A DNA stretch of 64,000 nucleotides from DATFLL01 sp035267785 (GTDB lineage Bacteria > Pseudomonadota > Gammaproteobacteria > DATFLL01): the NCBI GenBank assembly GCA_035267785.1, contig DATFLL010000061.1, positions 1 to 64,000 of the forward strand, read 5' to 3'. Below the pieces are notes generated by a model. That model was not told where the DNA came from. It searched no databases and saw only the letters and a program-made list of their open reading frames with translations. Shown here in pieces: positions 52,433-59,576 of this stretch (within the stretch, counting starts at the first letter, position 1; each line of letters begins with the position of its first letter). Made by a program: the position numbers and the translations under genes.

Positions 52433-53320
52433 ATGACGCGCAAGAAGGCCAGTGATTTCGACCAGGGTCTGCTCGACCTCTATGACCGCTATGCCCACGA
52501 CCTGATCAACCGCCGCGAATTTCTGGAGAAGGCCGCCCGCTACGCCGTCGGCGGCTTGAGCGCCGCGGCACTGCTGGAAACGCTGTCTCCTCGGTACGCG
52601 CTGGCCACGCAGGTCAAGCCAACCGACGAGCGCATCGACACGCAATACCTCGACTACGACTCACCCCGGGGCCACGGCCAGATCCACGCCTACCTGGCGC
52701 GCCCCGCCAATGCCGCGGGCAAAGTGCCCGGCGTCGTGGTCGTGCACGAGAACCGCGGGCTCAACCCTTACATCGAGGACGTGGCTCGGCGCCTAGCCGT
52801 GGCCGGCTTTATGGCGCTGGCCCCGGACGGACTGACTCCCCTGGGCGGCTATCCGGGTAACGACGAGGAAGGCAAGGCGATGCAGCGCAAGCTCGACCCC
52901 GCCAAGCTGCTGGCGGATTTCATCGCCGGCTTTCACTATCTCAAAGACCGACCGGACTGCACCGGCAATGTCGGCGTCGTCGGCTTTTGCTACGGCGGCG
53001 GCGTGGCCAACGAAATGGCCGTGCGTCTGCCCGACCTGGCCGCCGCCGTGCCCTTTTACGGACGTCAGCCCGACCCGACAGACGTGCCCAAGATAAAGGC
53101 GCCGTTGCTCATTCACTACGCCGGGTTGGATCAGCGCATCAACGCAGGCTGGCCGGAATACGAAAAGGCGCTCAAGGCCGCCGGCGTCGACTACAAGGCG
53201 TATATCTATCCCGACGTCAATCACGGCTTCCACAACGACACCACGCCGCGCTACGACGAAGCGGCTGCCGAGCTTGCCTGGAAGCGGACCATCGCCTTCT
53301 TCAAGGCGAACCTGAGTTAA
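52433..53320 (+). CDS. Dienelactone hydrolase family protein with Tat-like signal
   Basis: The 295-residue alpha/beta hydrolase is of the YghX/DLH type. The N-terminus contains INRREFLEKAARYAVGGLSAAALL, a twin-arginine-like signal that follows about 28 charged residues, so periplasmic export is possible. The catalytic triad segments are present: Cys in VGFCYGGGVANE near residue 187, Asp in AGLDQRIN near 228, His in VNHGFHND near 262. The natural substrate is unknown. It is convergent with the GlxA-type regulator (15 bases between stops). Confidence 0.9.
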   Translation: MTRKKASDFDQGLLDLYDRYAHDLINRREFLEKAARYAVGGLSAAALLETLSPRYALATQVKPTDERIDTQYLDYDSPRGHGQIHAYLARPANAAGKVPGVVVVHENRGLNPYIEDVARRLAVAGFMALAPDGLTPLGGYPGNDEEGKAMQRKLDPAKLLADFIAGFHYLKDRPDCTGNVGVVGFCYGGGVANEMAVRLPDLAAAVPFYGRQPDPTDVPKIKAPLLIHYAGLDQRINAGWPEYEKALKAAGVDYKAYIYPDVNHGFHNDTTPRYDEAAAELAWKRTIAFFKANLS

Positions 53321-53335
53321 GGGCCTGAGCGCGCG

Positions 53336-54343
53336 TCAGACGACGTGCTGATTTTCCGCGATGGAGAAGCGCTTGCGGAACTCGCCGGGCGAGAGGTGCG
53401 TCGTGCGGCGAAACACCCGGCGCAGGCTGCTGGGGTCGCGATAACCCACACGCTCGGCCACCGCCTCCAGCGGCAAGGTGGTGCGTTCGAGCAGACGCTT
53501 GGCCTCCTCGATGCGAAGGCGCGTGAGGTATTCGGCGGGGTTGTGTCCTGTCGACTTCTTGAAGCGGCGAATGAGCGTGCGCGGGCTGACCGCGAGCACC
53601 TCGGCCAGGCGATCGAACGTGAATTCCTCTCGCAGGTGCATCTGCATCCAGGTCTCGGCGCGCGTCACCAGTGGATCGCGTACGCGGATGCCGCTTTCCA
53701 GATAGCTGTACGGCGCCTGTGAATTTCGGTTGGTGTCGACGAGCAGGGCCTTGGCACAGAACAACGCCAGCTCGTCGCCGGCAAAACGGCGCACGAGGTT
53801 CAAAGCCACACTCAGATAGGCCGTCGCCGCACCGCCGGTCACGATACCTTCGTCCTCGACCACCATGTCGTCGGCCACCAGCCGCACGCGCGGATAGCGA
53901 TCGGTGAAGGCTTCCTGGATCCACCAGCTCGTCGTCGCGCGACGCCCATCGAGCAGCCCTGCCTCGGCCAGCAGTACGGTCGCAGTGCAGCTCGCGGCGA
54001 GGATACAGCCCGCGTCACAGACCGCGGCGAGCGGCCGGAGTTGCGGCGCCAAGGCTTGTGCCAGACTCAGCAGTTGCTCGGGGCTCTCGAAATGGACGCT
54101 GCCGACGATGAGGGCATCGGGCTCGTCCATGTCGGCGAGGCTGCCATCGGCCGACAGGCGGATACCCGTCGATGTGCTGACGGGGGTACCGTCGGGCGTC
54201 AGCACGCGCCAGGAAAACAGCGGCGCAGCGGCTTCGCCGGCCTGGCGTTGCCAGACCGTGTTGGCCGCCTTGAAGAGGTCAAGCGTCCCGGTGACGCAGC
54301 CACCCACGCAGTCCTCCGAGGCCAGTACTGCGATTCGGTGCAT
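53336..54343 (-). CDS. GlxA-family transcriptional regulator (DJ-1/PfpI plus AraC domains)
   Basis: The 335-residue product has an N-terminal amidotransferase-like domain (residues 1-180, with the elbow region AAVCDAGCILAASC near 108). It also has a C-terminal AraC double helix-turn-helix (FTFDRLAEVLAVSPRTLIRRFKKSTGHNPAEYLTRLRIEEAKRLLE and on). Such regulators sense small nitrogen compounds in known cases (for example carnitine or glycine betaine derivatives). It is divergent from the methyltransferase-like gene, with a 21-base-phased direct repeat in between that is a likely operator. Confidence 0.93.
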   Translation of the reverse strand: MHRIAVLASEDCVGGCVTGTLDLFKAANTVWQRQAGEAAAPLFSWRVLTPDGTPVSTSTGIRLSADGSLADMDEPDALIVGSVHFESPEQLLSLAQALAPQLRPLAAVCDAGCILAASCTATVLLAEAGLLDGRRATTSWWIQEAFTDRYPRVRLVADDMVVEDEGIVTGGAATAYLSVALNLVRRFAGDELALFCAKALLVDTNRNSQAPYSYLESGIRVRDPLVTRAETWMQMHLREEFTFDRLAEVLAVSPRTLIRRFKKSTGHNPAEYLTRLRIEEAKRLLERTTLPLEAVAERVGYRDPSSLRRVFRRTTHLSPGEFRKRFSIAENQHVV

Positions 54344-54351
54344 CCTTAAAG

Positions 54352-54386
54352 TGTCAACTTCGGCACGATAGTTGTCAATGTCGCCA
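54352..54386. promoter_or_regulatory. Candidate GlxA/AraC-type operator
   Basis: The direct repeats TGTCAACTTCGGCA (54352-54365) and TGTCAATGTCGCCA (54373-54386) match at 11 of 14 bases and start exactly 21 bases apart, two helical turns. This is the layout recognised by the two helix-turn-helix motifs of AraC-type regulators. The site is nine bases upstream of the regulator start and 122 bases upstream of the divergent gene. Confidence 0.6.
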
Positions 54387-54507
54387 CTGTATGACGCGCC
54401 CCGCCCGGTCTAGCCTGAGACCATCGACAACAGCGAGGCCGACCGCGCAAGGGCCGAGTCGAGCCCAACGGTCCTCGCGGCCAACGACGCACTGTCGGGA
54501 GGGGAGC

Positions 54508-55281
54508 ATGAATACATCACAATCCTACGCCGAGTCTGCGAGCGCGCCGCCGCTCGCAACACGCTCGGCCGTCTTCGCCTACAGCGTCATCGCCTACGCG
54601 ATCGGCATGGCGGCCATCGTCTGGTTGATCGCCTGTCTGGCCGGGCTGTGCCCGCTCGTGGCACCGCCTCTGCAGACCCACTCGACCACCGGCGCGGCAC
54701 TGGTGGACGTGGGGCTGCTCATCCTGTTCGGCCTGCAGCACAGCATCATGGCCCGCCGCGGCTTCAAGGACTGGTGGACACGTTGGATCGCACCCGCCGC
54801 CGAACGCAGCACCTATGTGCTCACCTCGGGCATCGCCCTCGGGGCCCTGTTATGGCTGTGGCAGCCGATCGAGGGGACCGTCTGGTCGGTCTCCGAGCCC
54901 ACCGCACGCATCGCGCTGTGGGCGCTGTTCGCCGCCGGCTGGCTGTATCTGGTCGCCGCCACCTATGTCACCAGCCACTACGACCTGTTCGGCCTGCGCC
55001 AGGGTTGGTACTACCTGCGCGGCAAACCATACACGCCGGTCCCCTTCGTGCGCTCATGGATGTACCGCTACAGCCGCCATCCGATGATGGCCGGTATCCT
55101 GGTCGGGATCTGGGCGACGCCGCAGATGTCCGCAACGCACCTCGTACTGGCATTCGGCTTCAGCGCCTATATCGCCATCGGCGTGGCGTTCGAGGAACGC
55201 GGTTTACTGGCGCACTTCGGTGAGCAGTACCTCCACTATCGCACGGAAGTCGGCGCCCTGCTGCCGCGGTTTCGCGGCTGA
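54508..55281 (+). CDS. Methanethiol S-methyltransferase-like membrane protein
   Basis: From the ATG at 54508 (after GGGAGGGGAG) the product has 257 residues and about six hydrophobic helices. LQHSIMARRGFKDWWTRWIAPAAERSTYVL, YDLFGLRQGWYYLRGKPYTPVPF and the C-terminal ICMT-like motif RHPMMAGIL...FEERGLLAHFGEQYLHYRTEVGALLPR resemble MddA, which makes dimethyl sulfide from methanethiol and SAM, and the related NnrU group. The usual RHPLYLG is RHPMMAG here, so substrate is uncertain. A small membrane-protein gene follows. Confidence 0.78.
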   Translation: MNTSQSYAESASAPPLATRSAVFAYSVIAYAIGMAAIVWLIACLAGLCPLVAPPLQTHSTTGAALVDVGLLILFGLQHSIMARRGFKDWWTRWIAPAAERSTYVLTSGIALGALLWLWQPIEGTVWSVSEPTARIALWALFAAGWLYLVAATYVTSHYDLFGLRQGWYYLRGKPYTPVPFVRSWMYRYSRHPMMAGILVGIWATPQMSATHLVLAFGFSAYIAIGVAFEERGLLAHFGEQYLHYRTEVGALLPRFRG

Positions 55282-55324
55282 GTGTACCGACTCGCGTCCC
55301 TGCGTCTATCGGGAGGTAATCGAT

Positions 55325-55738
55325 ATGATCCTGTACAAGGAGCTAAGCTGGTGGTACTGGGCGGTCACCGCGGTGCTGCTAGTCGTCGGATTGACCGGCC
55401 GTGTGGAGGCCTTCTACGCCGCCACGGCGCTGAGCGCCATCCAGACGATGCATTATCGGTTGATCGAAGGCGGCTTCTCGGCGTTTCCTGTCCAGGTCCG
55501 CCTCGTCTACACCGCGCTGCTGGCAGAGTTTCTGTGGCCGCCGCTGCGCATCCTGTACTGGCTGCCGGCCCTCGGCACGATCGCCCTGGTCGTGTTTGGG
55601 TATTGCCCGTTGGCCCGCTGCCTGTCGCTGCTGCCCTGGAACCGAACCGAAGACTTCTCGCTCGACCTGGTCAAACGCACGTTCCTCGCGGCACCGGTCA
55701 AGGGCAATATCATGCAGGGCCTGCCGCCGACGCAGTGA
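55325..55738 (+). CDS. Small hypothetical membrane protein
   Basis: The 137-residue protein has three or four hydrophobic helices (about residues 9-24, 28-45, 62-78 and 80-96), then the motif GYCPLARCLSLLPWNRTEDFSLDLVKRTF. The Cys-Pro-Leu arrangement after a membrane helix resembles DUF2892-type proteins, but I do not recognise the family with certainty. A strong GGGAGG precedes the ATG. It lies 43 bases after the methyltransferase-like gene, probably co-transcribed. Confidence 0.75.
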   Translation: MILYKELSWWYWAVTAVLLVVGLTGRVEAFYAATALSAIQTMHYRLIEGGFSAFPVQVRLVYTALLAEFLWPPLRILYWLPALGTIALVVFGYCPLARCLSLLPWNRTEDFSLDLVKRTFLAAPVKGNIMQGLPPTQ

Positions 55739-56009
55739 TGGCACTGAGGTAACACCGCGCGGGCCGCTCTATGGACGGCCCCGCGCCCCGGTGCGCGCGA
55801 TCGCGAGTTGCCGCTTGATGGATAACAGCTCGCGATGCGTTCGCGGAGAACGAATTCCGCGCCCTCCTCGATACCGGCACCATAGATAAACGTAAGCTCG
55901 ATGTGATCGCGCGGGTTCGAGGCCCGCCATCACTGGTCGATGCGCGAGACACAGTCCCACACCGTTTGCGCATCACGGCCTATCCCGCCTTCGGCCTTGA
56001 CGGCTATCA
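55739..56009. other. Gap with a possible decayed reading frame downstream of the cupin gene
   Basis: On the minus strand an ATG at 56010 overlaps the cupin stop (TGATG). It opens MIAVKAEGGIGRDAQTVWDC followed by VSRIDQ and a TGA at 55930-55932. The same frame continues after the stop as WRASNPRDHIELTFIYGAGI and EEGAEFVLRERIASCYP, which looks protein-like, so this may be a gene broken by one nonsense change or a chance frame. The rest of the gap shows GC-rich hairpins only. Confidence 0.35.
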
Positions 56010-56492
56010 TCAGTACGGCGTGCCGTCCTTGTGCGTAAACCGCCATTGACCGTCGACGAGCTCGGCCTGCAGGTCGTCGTCGGGATAGACGACCTCGTCG
56101 CCCGGCGTGCGGTCGCCGACCTCCAGGTACACCACATCCTCGTCGGTGCGGTTCTCCAGGTTCGCGGCGTTGCCGCTGCCGGCCTTGAAACCGGCGCACA
56201 TCCCGGGCGCGAGCTCGACCGGACCGTCGTTGGTGTTCAGCGTCGGGCGCCCCTCGAGAACATAGACGAACTCATCCTGCTTGCCGTGGCTATGGCGCAG
56301 GGCGGAGATGGCGCCGGGGGCCAGGCGCGTGAGATTGACGCCGAAGTTGGTCAGCCCGAACAAATCGCCGAGCGGATGCTTCTCGCGCCCCGCCATGCGG
56401 GAGGCGAAGGGCCCCGGATAAACCGAGGGTTTACTCCTCGCCGGCGCATCGGCCGCCCTGATTGCCGTCGGAACAGAGTGTTCTTTTGCCAT
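56010..56492 (-). CDS. Cupin domain protein
   Basis: The 160-residue single-domain cupin has motif 1 ISALRHSHGKQDEFVYVLEG (two His and one Glu metal ligands) near residue 75 and motif 2 PGMCAGFKAGSGNAANLENRT near 107. The second His of the usual motif 2 (PxxxxHxxxN) is replaced by Gly-Asn context, so metal binding may rest on motif 1. It resembles sugar- or small-acid-binding cupins found beside transporters. The start is MAKEHSVP at 56492; the longer frame reaches back into the AEC carrier gene. Confidence 0.85.
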   Translation of the reverse strand: MAKEHSVPTAIRAADAPARSKPSVYPGPFASRMAGREKHPLGDLFGLTNFGVNLTRLAPGAISALRHSHGKQDEFVYVLEGRPTLNTNDGPVELAPGMCAGFKAGSGNAANLENRTDEDVVYLEVGDRTPGDEVVYPDDDLQAELVDGQWRFTHKDGTPY

Positions 56493-56532
56493 ACGCGTCT
56501 CCTGCGAATGTGAGCGGATACCGTCCCGGAAT

Positions 56533-57408
56533 TCAGCGCAGTGCGACCGCCAATGCAATGGGCATGACCACCAGGCTTCCCAGGTTCGCCAGCATGACGA
56601 TGGAGGCGACCTTCTCCGGCTCCTGGCGGTACTGCTCGGCGACGATGTAGTTCAATACCGCAGGCGGCAGGGCCCCGAAGATGATCAGCAGGCTGTGCTG
56701 CAGAGGCGGCAGCGTCAGCCACAGCGACAGCAGCCACACCATCGCCAGCCCCGTCGCCGGGCACAAAATCGCACCCCACAGCCCGAGGTGCCAGTCCTTG
56801 AACGAGACCTCCGTCAGGCGTACGCCCAGGGAGAACAACAACAGCGGGATGGCGATGTCGCCCAGCATCTTGATGGTCGTGGCCACCGGTGCGGGCAGGC
56901 TCAGGCCGCTGGCGCTGACCGCCAGGCCCAACAGCGTGGCCACGATCACCGGGATGCGCAGCATCCGGGTCAGGCGCATGCGGTGGTCCAGGATATAGGC
57001 CCCGAGCGAGAAGTGCAGTGCCATCTCCACGATGAACAGGATGATCGCCGCCGGCAGGGCCTTCTGACCGAAGGCCAGCACCGCCAGCGGCAGACCCATG
57101 TTGCCCGAGTTGTTGAACATCATGGGCGGCACGAACGTGCGGTAGTCGACCTTGAGCAGCCGGGCAAAGGGCGCGGCCAGCAGCCCCGAGCCCAGAATCA
57201 CCAGCGCCGCGGCCAACGCCAGCCATTTGTACTCCCCCAGATCGAAGGACTTGTTCGCCAGCGCCCCGAACACCAGGGCCGGCACGAACAGGTCCATATT
57301 GAGCTGATTGGCCAGCGCCATATCCGGGCGCTTGTAGCGACCGTAGAAGTAGCCGATCGCCGCGATGGCGAAGACCGGAAAGACGATGGAAAAGATACGC
57401 AGGATCAT
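56533..57408 (-). CDS. AEC (auxin efflux carrier) family transporter
   Basis: The 291-residue inner-membrane protein has about ten helices in two inverted halves and the family signatures VPALVFGALANKSF, FNNSGNMGLPLAVLAFGQ near residue 103 and GALPPAVLNYIVAEQY near 245. Bacterial AEC carriers move organic anions such as malonate or malate; the substrate here is unknown. The cupin gene follows in the same direction (41 bases), suggesting a small operon. Confidence 0.92.
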   Translation of the reverse strand: MILRIFSIVFPVFAIAAIGYFYGRYKRPDMALANQLNMDLFVPALVFGALANKSFDLGEYKWLALAAALVILGSGLLAAPFARLLKVDYRTFVPPMMFNNSGNMGLPLAVLAFGQKALPAAIILFIVEMALHFSLGAYILDHRMRLTRMLRIPVIVATLLGLAVSASGLSLPAPVATTIKMLGDIAIPLLLFSLGVRLTEVSFKDWHLGLWGAILCPATGLAMVWLLSLWLTLPPLQHSLLIIFGALPPAVLNYIVAEQYRQEPEKVASIVMLANLGSLVVMPIALAVALR

Positions 57409-57514
57409 GGAACGGCACTACCGACACTCAACCGACCTTGTACCATATCGGCCGAGCGGCGCAAATGCCCGCACCCTTTGCAAGGCGTCACCCGACATTG
57501 CCCCCGGCTTCCGG

Positions 57515-57544
57515 TAGGTCGGGTTAGCGAAGCGTAACCCGACA
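57515..57544. repeat. GTCGGGTT hairpin repeat, copy 1
   Basis: TAGGTCGGGTTAGCGAAGCG followed by TAACCCGACA forms a perfect hairpin with GGTCGGGTTA/TAACCCGAC arms. It is the same element as at 58757-58787, in the same orientation. Confidence 0.85.
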
Positions 57545-57600
57545 TCGTCAACGGTCCGCTCGCGCCGTGGCACACGACCTCAGTTACCGGTCATTAGCTG

Positions 57601-58305
57601 TCAGCCGCTTGCCTGGCCTTCGGTCTCCGCCCCGGCCGGCACCGGAACCAGATCGGCAAAACAAAACCCATCGCGCTCGACCACCTCGCCCCGGACCGCG
57701 GACAAGGGCTGGCGAAACATCGGACCGGCGACGACACAGGTGTGGAACTCGCCGTACTCGCCACAGGGGTCGACGCCCTCCGGGAGGTCGTCCAGAAACG
57801 CGTGATCGAACCGGCGGCCCGCGAACGAGGCAGGGAGCTTCCTGGGGTCGACGCAGGTGACATACGCCTCCACCCCCGCATCGACCATGCGCCGCGCAAG
57901 CGGCCCCGTCGGCTCCTGCCAGATCGGGAACAGCGGCTCAAGCCCGGACCCCTCGAGCTGTTTGACGCGATAGGCGCGGATGTCCTCGAGGAAGAGATCT
58001 CCGAAGGCGACGTGCGTCGCCCCCCTGCCGAGTGTGTCTTCGACCGCTTCGCGCATGACCCGCTCGTAGACCTCGTTCGGGCAAGGCCAAGGCAACGGGA
58101 TGACGTGCAGCGGCAGTCCCACGGCGCGGGCCTGGGCCTCAGCGAGCTCAAGCCGGGTCGAATGCATCGCCACCCGCTCATGCGTCGTATTGACCGTCGT
58201 CATCAGCCCGACCAGCTCGACGTCCGGGTCCTGGCGCAGCCTGTGCAGGGTCCAGGCGCTGTCTTTGCCCGAGCTCCACGAAAGCACGACACGGCGCGCC
58301 TTCAC
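57601..58305 (-). CDS. DUF71/Dph6-like ATP-pyrophosphatase domain protein
   Basis: This 234-residue N-type ATP pyrophosphatase has the PP-loop VVLSWSSGKDSAWTLHRL near residue 6 and the C-terminal GVDPCGEYGEFHTCVV, the family's EYG(E)FHT signature. In eukaryotes and archaea Dph6 amidates diphthine on EF2. Bacteria lack diphthamide, and bacterial members have been linked to cobalamin or unknown amidation roles, so the substrate is open. It lies between two identical GTCGGGTT hairpins, together with the next gene. Confidence 0.88.
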   Translation of the reverse strand: MKARRVVLSWSSGKDSAWTLHRLRQDPDVELVGLMTTVNTTHERVAMHSTRLELAEAQARAVGLPLHVIPLPWPCPNEVYERVMREAVEDTLGRGATHVAFGDLFLEDIRAYRVKQLEGSGLEPLFPIWQEPTGPLARRMVDAGVEAYVTCVDPRKLPASFAGRRFDHAFLDDLPEGVDPCGEYGEFHTCVVAGPMFRQPLSAVRGEVVERDGFCFADLVPVPAGAETEGQASG

Positions 58306-58414
58306 ACCCGGCCTCCGGCTGGCGGCCGGGCCAATCCCAACCCTGTCTTCCAGATCACAGCATCATCCCGTAGTCGAAGCCCCGTTACGCCACCTACGCT
58401 CCCGCGAACCGTAG

Positions 58415-58714
58415 TCAATCCCTAAGCGACTTCAAAACCCCATAGACCTCGATCCGAGGCTCGCCTTCCGCTTGATACGCCTCCGCAATCGACCGTCGAA
58501 GCTCGGACTCGCGGTACGTTAGGAAATCCTCGTTCGATTCCCAGAGATACAGCCCGGCAATCTCACCCGTAGACGAGTCCTGCAAATAGTATTTCTGCTG
58601 CAGCCCCTTGAGTGCTCTGAACTCGTCGATCCGGCTCGCAATGACCTTCTCGACTTCCTCCAGGCTGAGGCGCGACTTGAATCTCACCAATAGCACCAAC
58701 GATGGCTGGGTCAT
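58415..58714 (-). CDS. Small dimeric alpha-beta barrel (ABM/YdhR-like) protein
   Basis: This is a 99-residue protein, with VLLVRFKSRLSLEEVEKVIASRIDEFRALKGLQQKYYLQD, GEIAGLYLWESNEDFLTYRESELRRSIAEAY and a terminal beta strand. It fits the ferredoxin-like fold of small monooxygenase/YdhR proteins. No catalytic residues can be named. It is bordered by the second GTCGGGTT hairpin upstream. Confidence 0.8.
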   Translation of the reverse strand: MTQPSLVLLVRFKSRLSLEEVEKVIASRIDEFRALKGLQQKYYLQDSSTGEIAGLYLWESNEDFLTYRESELRRSIAEAYQAEGEPRIEVYGVLKSLRD

Positions 58715-58756
58715 TGTTTTTCCTATTTTGACGTTCGGAGGATACCTACAGCCCCG

Positions 58757-58787
58757 TAGGTCGGGTTAACGAAGCGTGACCCGACAC
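58757..58787. repeat. GTCGGGTT hairpin repeat, copy 2
   Basis: TAGGTCGGGTTAACGAAGCG followed by TGACCCGACAC differs from copy 1 by a few bases only, with the arm TCGGGTTA/TGACCCGA keeping the hairpin (one G-T pair). It stands between the ABM-like gene and the unknown gene ending at 58793. Confidence 0.85.
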
Positions 58788-58792
58788 TCATT

Positions 58793-59407
58793 TCAGTACG
58801 GTTTGCCCGCCAGCAAAATACTAATATACGGCGCATACGTTAATACGGCCCCCTGCCTGATCCCCAGGTCGTCGAACGCCTGCAGCGCCTGCACCATACA
58901 CGCCTCGTTCTTCGGCTCTCTACCGAGGGCCTCCAGCGCGTCTATAAACGGCTTGACCTCCTCGGCCACGCCGTATTTTTCCAGCATCGCGACCGCCCCG
59001 GCGATTTTGTCGGCATCCGCGAACTCTCTGATATGGCCCAATCTGTCCTGGCCCGGCTCCGCGAACGCTGGCGGCTCCTCATAACTGTTACCGGCCAACC
59101 CCGCCGACCCGGAACCAGAATCGACACCATCACCCGTCATTTGCTGCCTCAACGCATCGACAAAGGCGTTGAATTCCTCGGCAGTCGGGCTATCCACGAA
59201 CAGCGACAGCATCGGGCGGCCTGTGGCGCGGCTCTTGAATTCGAGACAGGGGCCGTTGACGACCGGGTCTGGGTCCAGGGTTGTCAGCCCGACCGTCAAC
59301 TTTTCCTCTTTTAACGCTGTTTTGATCCGCACATAGACAGCATCGTCTGTTAGCTCAAATTCTCGAGCGCCTTTGAAACGCCTTCTTTGTACAAGTTTTT
59401 TAGTCAT
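58793..59407 (-). CDS. Hypothetical protein with conserved basic N-terminus
   Basis: This 204-residue soluble protein starts MTKKLVQRRRFKGAREFELT, followed by DDAVYVRIKTALKEEKLTVGLTTLDPDPVVNGPCLEFKSR. I recall similar N-terminal sequences annotated as hypothetical in gammaproteobacteria, but no function. The C-terminal half (about 120-200) is helical. There is no signal peptide or membrane helix. Codons look slightly more AT-rich than in the biosynthetic block. It is separated from the P-type ATPase gene by 170 bases with a nine-G run and no gene. Confidence 0.75.
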   Translation of the reverse strand: MTKKLVQRRRFKGAREFELTDDAVYVRIKTALKEEKLTVGLTTLDPDPVVNGPCLEFKSRATGRPMLSLFVDSPTAEEFNAFVDALRQQMTGDGVDSGSGSAGLAGNSYEEPPAFAEPGQDRLGHIREFADADKIAGAVAMLEKYGVAEEVKPFIDALEALGREPKNEACMVQALQAFDDLGIRQGAVLTYAPYISILLAGKPY

Positions 59408-59576
59408 TTCAGCGGGCTTATTTACTCAGGTCCATTACTCACCATGCCAGCTGCGCATATATCGACCGCCCACTGACACCAACACAGAATCCTACACTTA
59501 TTCCTGACCTTCAATCCACAAACGGAGGGGGGGGGCAGTGGCGCCGACACCCCTTCTGATGGCCTGTAAGCCACTC

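Noticed and set aside
55930..55932. Selenocysteine codon (TGA) in the frame after the cupin gene
   Set aside because: No selenoprotein family similarity or clear SECIS-like hairpin directly after the codon; a broken or chance frame is simpler.
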